Below, in pieces: positions 1 through 7,779 of a stretch of 19,983 bases of DNA (its first letter is position 1; each line of letters begins with the position of its first letter). The notes beneath the pieces were generated by a model. The model made no database searches. It saw only the letters and a program-made list of their open reading frames with translations, and had not been told where the DNA came from. The stretch is from Maritimibacter sp. Lineage in GTDB: Bacteria > Pseudomonadota > Alphaproteobacteria > Rhodobacterales > Rhodobacteraceae. Where the stretch lies: assembly GCA_020441225.1 (NCBI GenBank), contig JAGRMP010000096.1:1-19983 (forward strand). The letters run 5' to 3'. The translations under genes were made by a program, and so were the position numbers.

Positions 1-249
1 CGCGGCTATGCCTGGCTCGACACCGGGACCCATGCGAGCCTGCTCGACGCCGGCAATTTCGTCCGGACCCTGACCGAACGCCAGGGGCAACAGGTCGGCT
101 CGCCGGACGAAATCGCCTTCGAGATGGGCTTCATCGATGCCGCAGGGCTCGCGGCCCGGGCGCGGAAGTTCGGCAAGAACAGCTACGGCGCCTATCTCGA
201 AGGCGTCGCAAGCGAAAAGCGGGATCTGACGCGCCTGAAACGGAGCTGA
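1..249 (+). CDS. rfbA: Glucose-1-phosphate thymidylyltransferase, C-terminal part (5'-truncated by window)
   Basis: The enzyme makes dTDP-glucose from glucose-1-phosphate and dTTP, the first step of dTDP-L-rhamnose synthesis for cell-surface polysaccharide. Only the last 82 residues are present; the reading frame is open from base 1 and stops with TGA at 247-249. The segment begins with RGYAWLDTGTH, the strongly conserved C-terminal block of RfbA/RmlA, followed by a NF..T...RQG stretch, the EIAF..GFID block and the terminal KN.YG.YL motif, all in the order expected for the family. The other rml genes would be expected to the left, outside the window. It converges on the cyclase gene that ends at 325. 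The 75-bp gap is GC-rich and holds only a weak long-range G-tract/C-tract pairing (258-266 with 316-324), not a convincing terminator. Confidence 0.93.
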   Translation, partial: RGYAWLDTGTHASLLDAGNFVRTLTERQGQQVGSPDEIAFEMGFIDAAGLAARARKFGKNSYGAYLEGVASEKRDLTRLKRS

Positions 250-324
250 GCGCCCGGGGGGGAGGGCACTGGCCGCGGCGGCGCCGGCGGCTGCGCCCCT
301 GCCTTTGCCGCTGTTCCCGCCCCC

Positions 325-3300
325 TTACACCGCCAGCCCGGCGCCCTTGCGCAAGACCTGAAGCCGGGCGCATTCCGCCGCGAGGCCTTCCGCCGCGAAC
401 AGTGCCTCTGCCCGGTCGAACCGCGCCCGCGCCTCTGCGCCGCGGCCCCGGGCGGCGTCGATCAGTGCAAGCCCCGCCTCGGCGCGCGCGACAATGTAGC
501 CCTCCGCATCCAGCGTCTCGGTGAGCACCTGTTTCAGGAGCGCCGCCCCCCTGCGCCGCGCCGCCAGACGCAGATAGATCGCGAGCGCGATGTCGGCGGG
601 CCCGAGCTTTGGCCGCGGTCCGGGCGCTTCGATGAGGCCGCCGATGGTCAGCAGGATCTCGGCGCGGTAGAGCCGGATGAGCAGCCTGATCTCGTAGTGC
701 CCGCTGGCCGCGAGCAGCCGGTCGCAGGCGCCGAGCTTGCGCCAGCCGTCCGCCAGACGCCCCTCGACGAAGCGCACGAGCGCGATCTGCATCGCTGCCG
801 AATTGCGCGTGACCAGCTCGCCGCGTGCATCGCAGTGCGCGTAGATCCGCTCCATTTCCGCGACCGGCGCCGGCCGGCCCTGGCCGATCTCGGCGGCAAG
901 CTTGAGGAGCGTCGCGACCTCCAGCACGGCGCTGTTGCCCATGTTGCGTTCGATCACCTCGTCGGCGCGCGCCGCCGCGGCCGCGAAATCATTGGTCTGA
1001 ACCGAGATCAGCGCCCGGTTCCACAGCGCCATCAGGATCACATGGGTCTGGTTGTGGCGCTGGCCATAGGCCATGAGCTCGTCGCACAGCGCCCGCGCCC
1101 GGCCCATCCGACCGGCGCAACGATAGGCCGACATCATGTGGAACATGCGGTTGCCGTAGAGCGGGTCGTCGCTCTTCTGCTCGGTGAAGGCACGGGTGTC
1201 TTCGAACAACCGCTCGACCTCGGCCAGGCGGAACTCTCCGCTGTCGACCAGGAGCCGCATGAGCACCACCTTGGCATAGGCGATGGCCTTGGAATCGCCC
1301 AGGCGCTCCGCCATCTCCAGCGCCTCCGCCACCAGCCGGTGCCCGCCCTCGATATCGGCGGTGTGACAGCGCGCCTTGGCCGCGAGCGCCATGAGCAACG
1401 CCTGGGTCGGCGACCCGGCGGGCGTGAGCAACCGCGGCAGCCATTGGTCCGACACGTCGATCACCGCACGGAACTGGTCCATCAGATCGAGGCAGCGGAT
1501 CCTGAGCGACAGCGCCGCTTCCAGCGCGTCCGGCGCGATCGTGCCTGCGTCGGCCTCTATCAGGAAAAACGCGCGTTCCATCAGCGACTTGCAGCTCTCA
1601 AGCGCGTAGAGCCCATAGGCATTGCGGGCCGCGATCTGCAGCCAGGCCACCGCCTCGTTCGGCGCGTCCGCCAGCTCGTAATGCGTGGCGAGCACATCCG
1701 CCAGCGCCGGGGCAGACGCGCCCGCCGCAGCGGCCACCGCCGCCGCCGCCGCCCGGTGCATCGGCTTGCGCGCGCTCGCGGGGATCGTCGCGTAGATGGA
1801 ATCGCGAAACAGGATGTGATGGAACGTCGCCGCGCCCAGCGGATCGGCCGGGTCGCGCTGAACGATGCCCTCGGCGGCGTCGAGCAGGCCCGCGACATCG
1901 GGGCCCTCAGCGCCCATCGCCGCTTGTAGCACATCGAAGCGGAAGGTGCGCCCGAGCACCGCCGCCATGCGCAAGAGCGCCTTGGCGGGCCCGCCGAGCC
2001 GGTCGAAACGCGCCAGCGCCACGTTCTGGATCGCGCCGATATGGCCCGCGTTCACGGCGTCGCCATTGGCCACGACGCTATGCAGAAATTCTATGGCAAA
2101 GAAGGGGTTACCCTCCGAAATCACGGTGATCCGGCGGACCAGGTCGTCGCCCGCCGCCGCGCCCATCATCTCGCCTGCGATGATCGCGATCTCGCCCGCA
2201 GGCAACGGGCTCGCGTCGATGACCTCGACCCGGTCAGGCGGGATCTGCCCGATCCAGTCGTCCGGCCGGGAGGTGCCGAGCAACCGGAAGCGCTCGGAGG
2301 CCGCGCCAAGCACCGACATCAGCACTTCGGCGCTGAGCGGGTCGATCCAGTGCAGATCCTCGATGGCGATGCGGCAATCGGCGCGGCTGCCAAGCGCGGC
2401 GAGCGCCGCGGTCAGCGCCCGGCGCAGCGCAATGGCGTCCGAGAGGTTTTCATCCTCCCCGTCCCGCGACCGCTCGCCAAGCAGGGCCGTGAGCGCCGCC
2501 GCGCCCTCTTCGCCCGGGTCCAGCACCGGCGCCAGCGCTTGCGCGATCTCCGCCCGCGTCTGTCCCGGGCGCCAGCCCACGAAACCGCGCAGGATCTCGA
2601 TCAACGGTGCGAGCGGGTGCGCCGTGGCCGAGGGGTGGCAGGCGCCGAGGATCAACCGCCGCCCCGGCGACCGGGCCGCAAACTCGCCGATCAGCCGTGA
2701 CTTGCCGATCCCGGCGGCGCCGACGATCAGGCCGACGGGCCTGGCCCCGCCCGCGCCCGCTTCCCACCGCGCCAGCCGCGCCAGTTCCGCATCGCGCCCG
2801 ACGAAGGCGCCGCCGTAACGCGCTGAGCCGATCGTCCGGCCCTCCGGACGCGGGTCGACACCGGACAGCCGGAACACGTCGACTGGCCCGGAAAACCCCT
2901 TGAGCGCATGGGCGCCGGCCCGGTCGAACCGCGCCCAGCCCCGGGTTTCGGCGCGGATGCTTTCGGAACAGACCACCGTGCCCGGATCGGCCAGCGCTTG
3001 CAACCGGGCGGCGAGATTGACCGGGCTTCCGGTCGCGTTGAGGCTGTCGTCGCCCGCGAGCCCGGTGAGCAGCACCTCGCCCGAGGCGAGCCCGACGCGC
3101 AGCGCGGGCGCGACACCATGGTCGCGGGTGAACCCCGCCGCCGCGACGGCCTCGATCAGGTCGAGCGCGGCGCGGCAGGCGGCGAGTGCGGCGCGCTCGA
3201 TCGAGACCGGCGCACCGAACAGGGCGAAATAGCCGTCGCCCATCTCGTGCATCAGGACCCCGCCATGGGCTTCGACCCGCGCACGCGCTATTCGCGCGAG

Positions 3301-3396
3301 CGCGCGCAGCACCCGGGCACTCGCCTCCGGTCCGAGCCGTTCGGTCATCTCGGTCGAGCCGACCATGTCCACCATCATCACCGTCGCAAGCCGCAT
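325..3396 (-). CDS. Class III nucleotide cyclase domain / AAA ATPase / TPR-like regulatory protein
   Basis: This is a 1023-residue protein of the cyclase-ATPase type (cyclase domain, STAND-like ATPase, helical repeats), probably a cytoplasmic signalling or regulatory protein. Residues 1-175 form the class III cyclase domain: metal aspartates at D10 (in VDMVGST) and D54 (in MGDGYF), and the transition-state pair N127/R131 (VNLAAR). The ATPase follows, with Walker A GAAGIGKS at 226-233 and a Walker B-like stretch ending EDLHWID at 346-352. The remaining ~500 residues are alanine-rich and helical, resembling the TPR-type tails of this family. No C-terminal LuxR HTH is visible. The purine-specifying positions look non-canonical: H50 where cyclases usually have Lys, and N120 where Asp is usual. 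The ATG at 3396 is the only ATG/GTG/TTG in frame after the upstream TGA at 3487-3489, but no clear ribosome site precedes it. It is probably co-transcribed with the GMC-hydrolase gene 90 bp upstream. Confidence 0.85.
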   Translation of the reverse strand: MRLATVMMVDMVGSTEMTERLGPEASARVLRALARIARARVEAHGGVLMHEMGDGYFALFGAPVSIERAALAACRAALDLIEAVAAAGFTRDHGVAPALRVGLASGEVLLTGLAGDDSLNATGSPVNLAARLQALADPGTVVCSESIRAETRGWARFDRAGAHALKGFSGPVDVFRLSGVDPRPEGRTIGSARYGGAFVGRDAELARLARWEAGAGGARPVGLIVGAAGIGKSRLIGEFAARSPGRRLILGACHPSATAHPLAPLIEILRGFVGWRPGQTRAEIAQALAPVLDPGEEGAAALTALLGERSRDGEDENLSDAIALRRALTAALAALGSRADCRIAIEDLHWIDPLSAEVLMSVLGAASERFRLLGTSRPDDWIGQIPPDRVEVIDASPLPAGEIAIIAGEMMGAAAGDDLVRRITVISEGNPFFAIEFLHSVVANGDAVNAGHIGAIQNVALARFDRLGGPAKALLRMAAVLGRTFRFDVLQAAMGAEGPDVAGLLDAAEGIVQRDPADPLGAATFHHILFRDSIYATIPASARKPMHRAAAAAVAAAAGASAPALADVLATHYELADAPNEAVAWLQIAARNAYGLYALESCKSLMERAFFLIEADAGTIAPDALEAALSLRIRCLDLMDQFRAVIDVSDQWLPRLLTPAGSPTQALLMALAAKARCHTADIEGGHRLVAEALEMAERLGDSKAIAYAKVVLMRLLVDSGEFRLAEVERLFEDTRAFTEQKSDDPLYGNRMFHMMSAYRCAGRMGRARALCDELMAYGQRHNQTHVILMALWNRALISVQTNDFAAAAARADEVIERNMGNSAVLEVATLLKLAAEIGQGRPAPVAEMERIYAHCDARGELVTRNSAAMQIALVRFVEGRLADGWRKLGACDRLLAASGHYEIRLLIRLYRAEILLTIGGLIEAPGPRPKLGPADIALAIYLRLAARRRGAALLKQVLTETLDAEGYIVARAEAGLALIDAARGRGAEARARFDRAEALFAAEGLAAECARLQVLRKGAGLAV

Positions 3397-3486
3397 CTCG
3401 TCGGTCGGGTGAAGGCCCGAGCCGGAAGGTCCTGCGGCCCCTGCCGGGGGGGATTCTGGTGTCTGCGATATGGCCGCGCCCTCCGC

Positions 3487-6400
3487 TCAGCCGCCCTTGT
3501 GGGCCTTGGCGTGGGGCCGCAACACATCCATGATGCCGACCAGCACGTCGGGGCCCGCGTCCTTGCCGATGATGCAGTCGTTATGGGCGTAGCCGTCGAC
3601 GAGGGTACGGGTGAACAGCCCGGCATCGTCCGGCATCATCCGCTTGAGCCAATGCAGCGTCTTGTAGCCGCTTTCCGGCAGGACGATCTGGTTGATGCTG
3701 CCCGAGATGATGTGGAACGGAAGCTTGAGCCGCTCGTAAAAGGGCAGGTAGATGTCCTCGCCCGTGGCCGAGACCGCCCGGCCCCGCTCCATGATCAGCC
3801 CGAGCTGTTCGAACGGCTTGGTGGCGATCGTGCCGAAGATCTGGCGCATCGCGTCATGGGTGGCCGCGTTGACGTTTTTGTGCGCGATCACAGGACCGTA
3901 GAGCCCGTAGATCCGGTGGCAGGTCGGGCTGTAGCACATCCGGTCGATGCCGAAGGGCGCATCCCAGTCGACCGCGTTATGGATCTGGTCGAGCGGCTTC
4001 TGGTAGGCCTTGGACGCGGGGTTGGGCGACACCGGGTCGATCTTGGGGATGCCCGTCGTGAGCACCTGTTTCACCGCCGTCCAGTCGGCCCCGTCGCCGA
4101 GCTCGTTGTGGATGAGTTCGACCAGCGGTTTGGGGAAGCCATTGGCGAAATCATGGGCGAGACCGGTTTCCGACTTGACCACGTTGAACCAGCTTGCCGC
4201 CGGGTGGACGGTAAACTGCATCACCACCAACTGGCGCACGGACGCGGTGGGCACGTGGCCGCCCAGGAGCGCCATCTGCGCGGTGAGCGCACCGACGCAG
4301 TGGCTCACGATCTGGAGCGATGTGGCGCCTGCGACTTGGGTGTTCGAGAGCACGTGTTTGACCGCTATCGGCCAGTCCTCGGCGGCGACATCGTCGAGGG
4401 TGAAATCGTTGGCCTTGGGGTCGTCGGGCGTGGGTTTGGTCTTGGACGGATTGAGCCGGCTGTCGAACAGCCAGACGTCGTAGTTTTCCTCGATCAGCAT
4501 TTCGACGAGCGAAGTGTCGGTGGTGCGAAGCGCGAAGCTGAGGGCGGTGGTGGACATGCCGGGCGCGATCAGGATCGGCCCGCGCGCGGTCTTGGCGTCC
4601 TTGGGCGGGAAATGGAACAGGCAGACCTTGGGCGTTTTCTTGTCGGGCAAGAGCGTCGCGGTGCAGCTCACACCCGCCACCGGATCGCCGTCCGGTTCCG
4701 GCAGCGCCTTGAGGGTCGCGTCGGTCTCGGAGGGGAAATCCTTCATATAGGCCGCAAACCCGCCGTAGGCGCGCAGGATGCGCATGCCGAAGATCTGGGC
4801 GATTCCGGCGGCGAAGTATTTCTCGAGCCCGCGGGCGAGCTCGCCGGGCCAGGTGTCGGCGTCCGCCGCGGCGGTGCTGGCGAGCAGCGTGCGGAAGGCG
4901 CGGGTGAGGAAACCGCCCTTGGCGACAGCGGCGGCGAAATCGTGGGCCTTGGCGGCCTTGAGCGCCGCGGCCTTGAGCGCATCGACGCTCTCGGCGCCGT
5001 CGAACCCGGTGGCGAGGGTCGTGGCCTGCGCCGCGAGGTCCTGCAGATCGAGCCGGACGATGCCCTGCTGCGCGGTTTCGGGGCTGGCCGGGTCGGCCGG
5101 CGTCAGATCGACGAAGAGCGTGGTGAGGTCTTTCCACCAGAACGAGCCGGTGCGGCGGCGCAGGATCTTGGTGCCGGACATTTTCCAGACCGGCTTGGGG
5201 TCGCCCGACAGGTGCAGATCGCCGGTGTAGGTCATCAGCCAGGTTTCGACCCGGTCGGGGTCCTGCCCGAGCAGATCGAACCGGCCGTTCCGGACTTCGT
5301 AGGCGGTCGCGGTGCCGTCCCGCGCGGTCAGGGTGACCGTCCCGCCCAGCGTGGCGCCCATGACCTCGGCGATGACCTGACCGGAGGCGTCGCGTCCGCC
5401 CGCCTCTGCCGCGGTGACCGAAAGCGCCGCCTGCATCCGCAGACCGCCGGTTCGGCCCAGCGCTTCGGCGATCTCATAAGGGTCGCTGATCTGCGCATCC
5501 GAGGGCGTGCGACGGTCGGACAGGAAGCCTTCCATCGTCTCGTCGAAGGCAAAGCTCGGGAAGACATCACCGAACCGGTCGAAGAAGGCGGCGAGGAAGG
5601 GCGCGAGCGGGGCTTTCGCGTGGTCGGTGATCGCATCGCTGAGCGCGGTGAGATCGTCGGAAAACGCGCCGAAGGCGGGGCCGATGTCGTTCGGCAGGTC
5701 GGCTTCGGCGAGGAAATCGGTGAGGAAGGCGTTCCAGGCCTGGGTGTCGGGATCGGTGAAGACCTGTTCGACCAGCGCCGACATCGCCACGCCGGCCCCG
5801 AGCGCACCGAGGTTCTGGCAGGCGGCTTCGATGCCGCGGGCGGCGGCGGCGGAATAGCCGATGTCGGTGGCGAGGGTCTGCCAGTCGGGTCCGCCGCTTG
5901 CGGATGCGGCCGGGGCAGCGGGCAATTTCGCGGGCTTTGCGGGCGTGCCGGGGGCTTTCGGCGCGCCGACGAGCCGGTCCATCGCCCGTTCGGTGAGCGC
6001 CGAGATGGTGAGGAGCGGGTTGACCCCGAGCGAGGTGGGGATGATCGAGCCGTCGCAGACCAGGAGCGTGTCATGCACCGCGCCGGTGCCGTCGCCGGTG
6101 TAGACCCGGCAGTCGGCGTCGGTCACCCCGTCGGCCTCGCTGTCCGACATCGGGCAGCCGCCGAGCGGATGGACCGAGACCACCTTGCGCCCGAAGCCTT
6201 CCTGCCAGATCGGGTTGCCGATATAGCTCGCCCAGATCGCCGCGGACGCCTCGGAGAGCTTGGCGTGGTCGTTGGCGTAGGCCGGGTCGTCGCCCGCGCC
6301 CGCCCAGGCGACATGGACGAGCGGCGGCACGTCGCCCGCAGGCGGCGTTTCGGCCAACTCCAGAACCCCGGACGCGCTGTCGTGCGACATCACCAGGTAG

Positions 6401-7779
6401 CTCTGCATCCGGGTCATCACACCGGTGTAGCACAGCGCTTCCGGGTCACCGCCCGCCTGCAGCGCGTCGCCAAGCTCGGCAAGCGCATCGAGCCGGTCCT
6501 GGGTGTCGGGCAGCGCGAAATAATCGGCCGCGAGCACGTCCTGCAGGAACAACGCGGGCGGATAGAGTGTGGCGAAGGGCCCGGGCGCGGTGCCGTCTTC
6601 GATGACGAGGCCGTTTGCCACCGGCCCCTTGTCCATGTCGACCCGGATCACCCCGGTGATACAGGGCCCGGGCTGGTAGGGGCCGGGTGTGTAGGGCAAG
6701 GGCTCGGGCGTGTGGATGCCGGCGCCGATGCTGTAGAGTGCGTCCGGCGCTTTGGGATCGCCGGAACTGCCGGGCAGGTTGGCGCCGAAGCCGAAGCCGA
6801 GCGTGTCGCCGTTGGTCGAGAATTTCTGGCCGAGAGACTTGGAGACGGTCGGCCCGCCCTTGGCCTTGCTGGAGCGCAGGAGCACTTCGGTGCTCCCGAG
6901 CGCGCCGGCGGCCAGGATGACCATGCCTGCTTTGATCTCGACCGGCGTCTGGCCGTCGAACGCCTTGGTGCGGTCATAGACCGACACGGTCCAACCCGCG
7001 CCGTCATGCAGCACCGTATCGACCTCGGCCTCGGTCACGATGGTGGCGCCGCTGCGGTGCGCATCCGGCAGGTAGTTCATGAGCAGCGTGTTTTTGGCGC
7101 CGTAATTGCAGCCCGAACAGCAATCCCCGCACATCGTGCAGGCTTCCTGCGGGAAGCCGAAGGCGTTGGGGCCGGTCTCGAAGGTGACGTTGATCTCGGC
7201 CCGCTCGACCGGCTGACCCATCGCCCTGGCGCTCTGCTCAAGCGCGCGCAGCTTGGGCAGGTCGATCCCGGCGGGGAGCGTGGTGGCGCCGAGGTTTTTC
7301 GTCACTCGGTCGAAATAGTCGGAGAGCACGTTGCGCCGCTCGGGTCCGGCGGTCTTGAACGCGGCGGGCCAGCCCTCGTCGAAGACCCGCATGTCGGGAC
7401 GGATCGAGACGCCCGCATTGACCAGCGAACCGCCGCCGAGCCCGTTGCCGAGGATGACGTTGACGTCCGCGCCCACGCGCAGCTCCATCATCCCGTTGGC
7501 GTCCGAGCGCAGCCGGCCCTTGCGCGCGGTGACCACCTGCAGCTCGGCTTGTGCGCCTGCGAGGTCGGTCGGGTAGTCCGGCGGCAGGATCTCGCGGCCA
7601 CGTTCGAGCAGGCAGACGCGCTTGCCCGCGCCCGCGAGCCGCGAGGCGGCGATGCTGCCGCCGTAACCCGAGCCGACGATCACCACGTCGAACGCCTTCG
7701 CGGGGAGCTTTGCGAGCGGGATCGAGATCGGGTCCATCCGGACTTTGTGTGGGGGGGTGGGCTGAGGGGGAGCGGTCAT
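3487..7779 (-). CDS. GMC-family (cholesterol-oxidase-like) FAD oxidoreductase fused to an alpha/beta hydrolase
   Basis: This 1430-residue fusion starts at ATG 7779, which overlaps the stop of the phosphoesterase gene (ATGA), with GAGGA nine bases upstream. The open frame continues upstream to 8592, but that part is a shadow of the phosphoesterase. Residues ~30-605 are a GMC/cholesterol-oxidase-type domain: FAD-binding GSGYGG at 36-41, ribose-binding-type Glu at E59, HPLGGCPM with His at 537, and the C-terminal GVNPLLTISAL block (N587). A cysteine cluster at C214, C217, C220, C221 and C224 lies just before NYGAKN, as in ChoD-like proteins. An Ala/Pro linker (605-630), a helical segment and a beta-rich module (~800-890) follow. 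The last part (~1035-1430) is an alpha/beta hydrolase with nucleophile elbow SHCVG (Cys1161 in the nucleophile place) and a C-terminal GYAHNDC motif (H1399). The likely role is oxidation plus hydrolysis of a sterol-like or other hydrophobic alcohol or ester. The substrate is unknown. Confidence 0.88.
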   Translation of the reverse strand: MTAPPQPTPPHKVRMDPISIPLAKLPAKAFDVVIVGSGYGGSIAASRLAGAGKRVCLLERGREILPPDYPTDLAGAQAELQVVTARKGRLRSDANGMMELRVGADVNVILGNGLGGGSLVNAGVSIRPDMRVFDEGWPAAFKTAGPERRNVLSDYFDRVTKNLGATTLPAGIDLPKLRALEQSARAMGQPVERAEINVTFETGPNAFGFPQEACTMCGDCCSGCNYGAKNTLLMNYLPDAHRSGATIVTEAEVDTVLHDGAGWTVSVYDRTKAFDGQTPVEIKAGMVILAAGALGSTEVLLRSSKAKGGPTVSKSLGQKFSTNGDTLGFGFGANLPGSSGDPKAPDALYSIGAGIHTPEPLPYTPGPYQPGPCITGVIRVDMDKGPVANGLVIEDGTAPGPFATLYPPALFLQDVLAADYFALPDTQDRLDALAELGDALQAGGDPEALCYTGVMTRMQSYLVMSHDSASGVLELAETPPAGDVPPLVHVAWAGAGDDPAYANDHAKLSEASAAIWASYIGNPIWQEGFGRKVVSVHPLGGCPMSDSEADGVTDADCRVYTGDGTGAVHDTLLVCDGSIIPTSLGVNPLLTISALTERAMDRLVGAPKAPGTPAKPAKLPAAPAASASGGPDWQTLATDIGYSAAAARGIEAACQNLGALGAGVAMSALVEQVFTDPDTQAWNAFLTDFLAEADLPNDIGPAFGAFSDDLTALSDAITDHAKAPLAPFLAAFFDRFGDVFPSFAFDETMEGFLSDRRTPSDAQISDPYEIAEALGRTGGLRMQAALSVTAAEAGGRDASGQVIAEVMGATLGGTVTLTARDGTATAYEVRNGRFDLLGQDPDRVETWLMTYTGDLHLSGDPKPVWKMSGTKILRRRTGSFWWKDLTTLFVDLTPADPASPETAQQGIVRLDLQDLAAQATTLATGFDGAESVDALKAAALKAAKAHDFAAAVAKGGFLTRAFRTLLASTAAADADTWPGELARGLEKYFAAGIAQIFGMRILRAYGGFAAYMKDFPSETDATLKALPEPDGDPVAGVSCTATLLPDKKTPKVCLFHFPPKDAKTARGPILIAPGMSTTALSFALRTTDTSLVEMLIEENYDVWLFDSRLNPSKTKPTPDDPKANDFTLDDVAAEDWPIAVKHVLSNTQVAGATSLQIVSHCVGALTAQMALLGGHVPTASVRQLVVMQFTVHPAASWFNVVKSETGLAHDFANGFPKPLVELIHNELGDGADWTAVKQVLTTGIPKIDPVSPNPASKAYQKPLDQIHNAVDWDAPFGIDRMCYSPTCHRIYGLYGPVIAHKNVNAATHDAMRQIFGTIATKPFEQLGLIMERGRAVSATGEDIYLPFYERLKLPFHIISGSINQIVLPESGYKTLHWLKRMMPDDAGLFTRTLVDGYAHNDCIIGKDAGPDVLVGIMDVLRPHAKAHKGG

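Noticed and set aside
258..324. Possible terminator between rfbA and the cyclase gene (G-tract 258-266 with C-tract 316-324)
   Set aside because: The pairing has a mismatch, a loop of about 49 bases and no T-run. Such G/C tracts are common in this composition.
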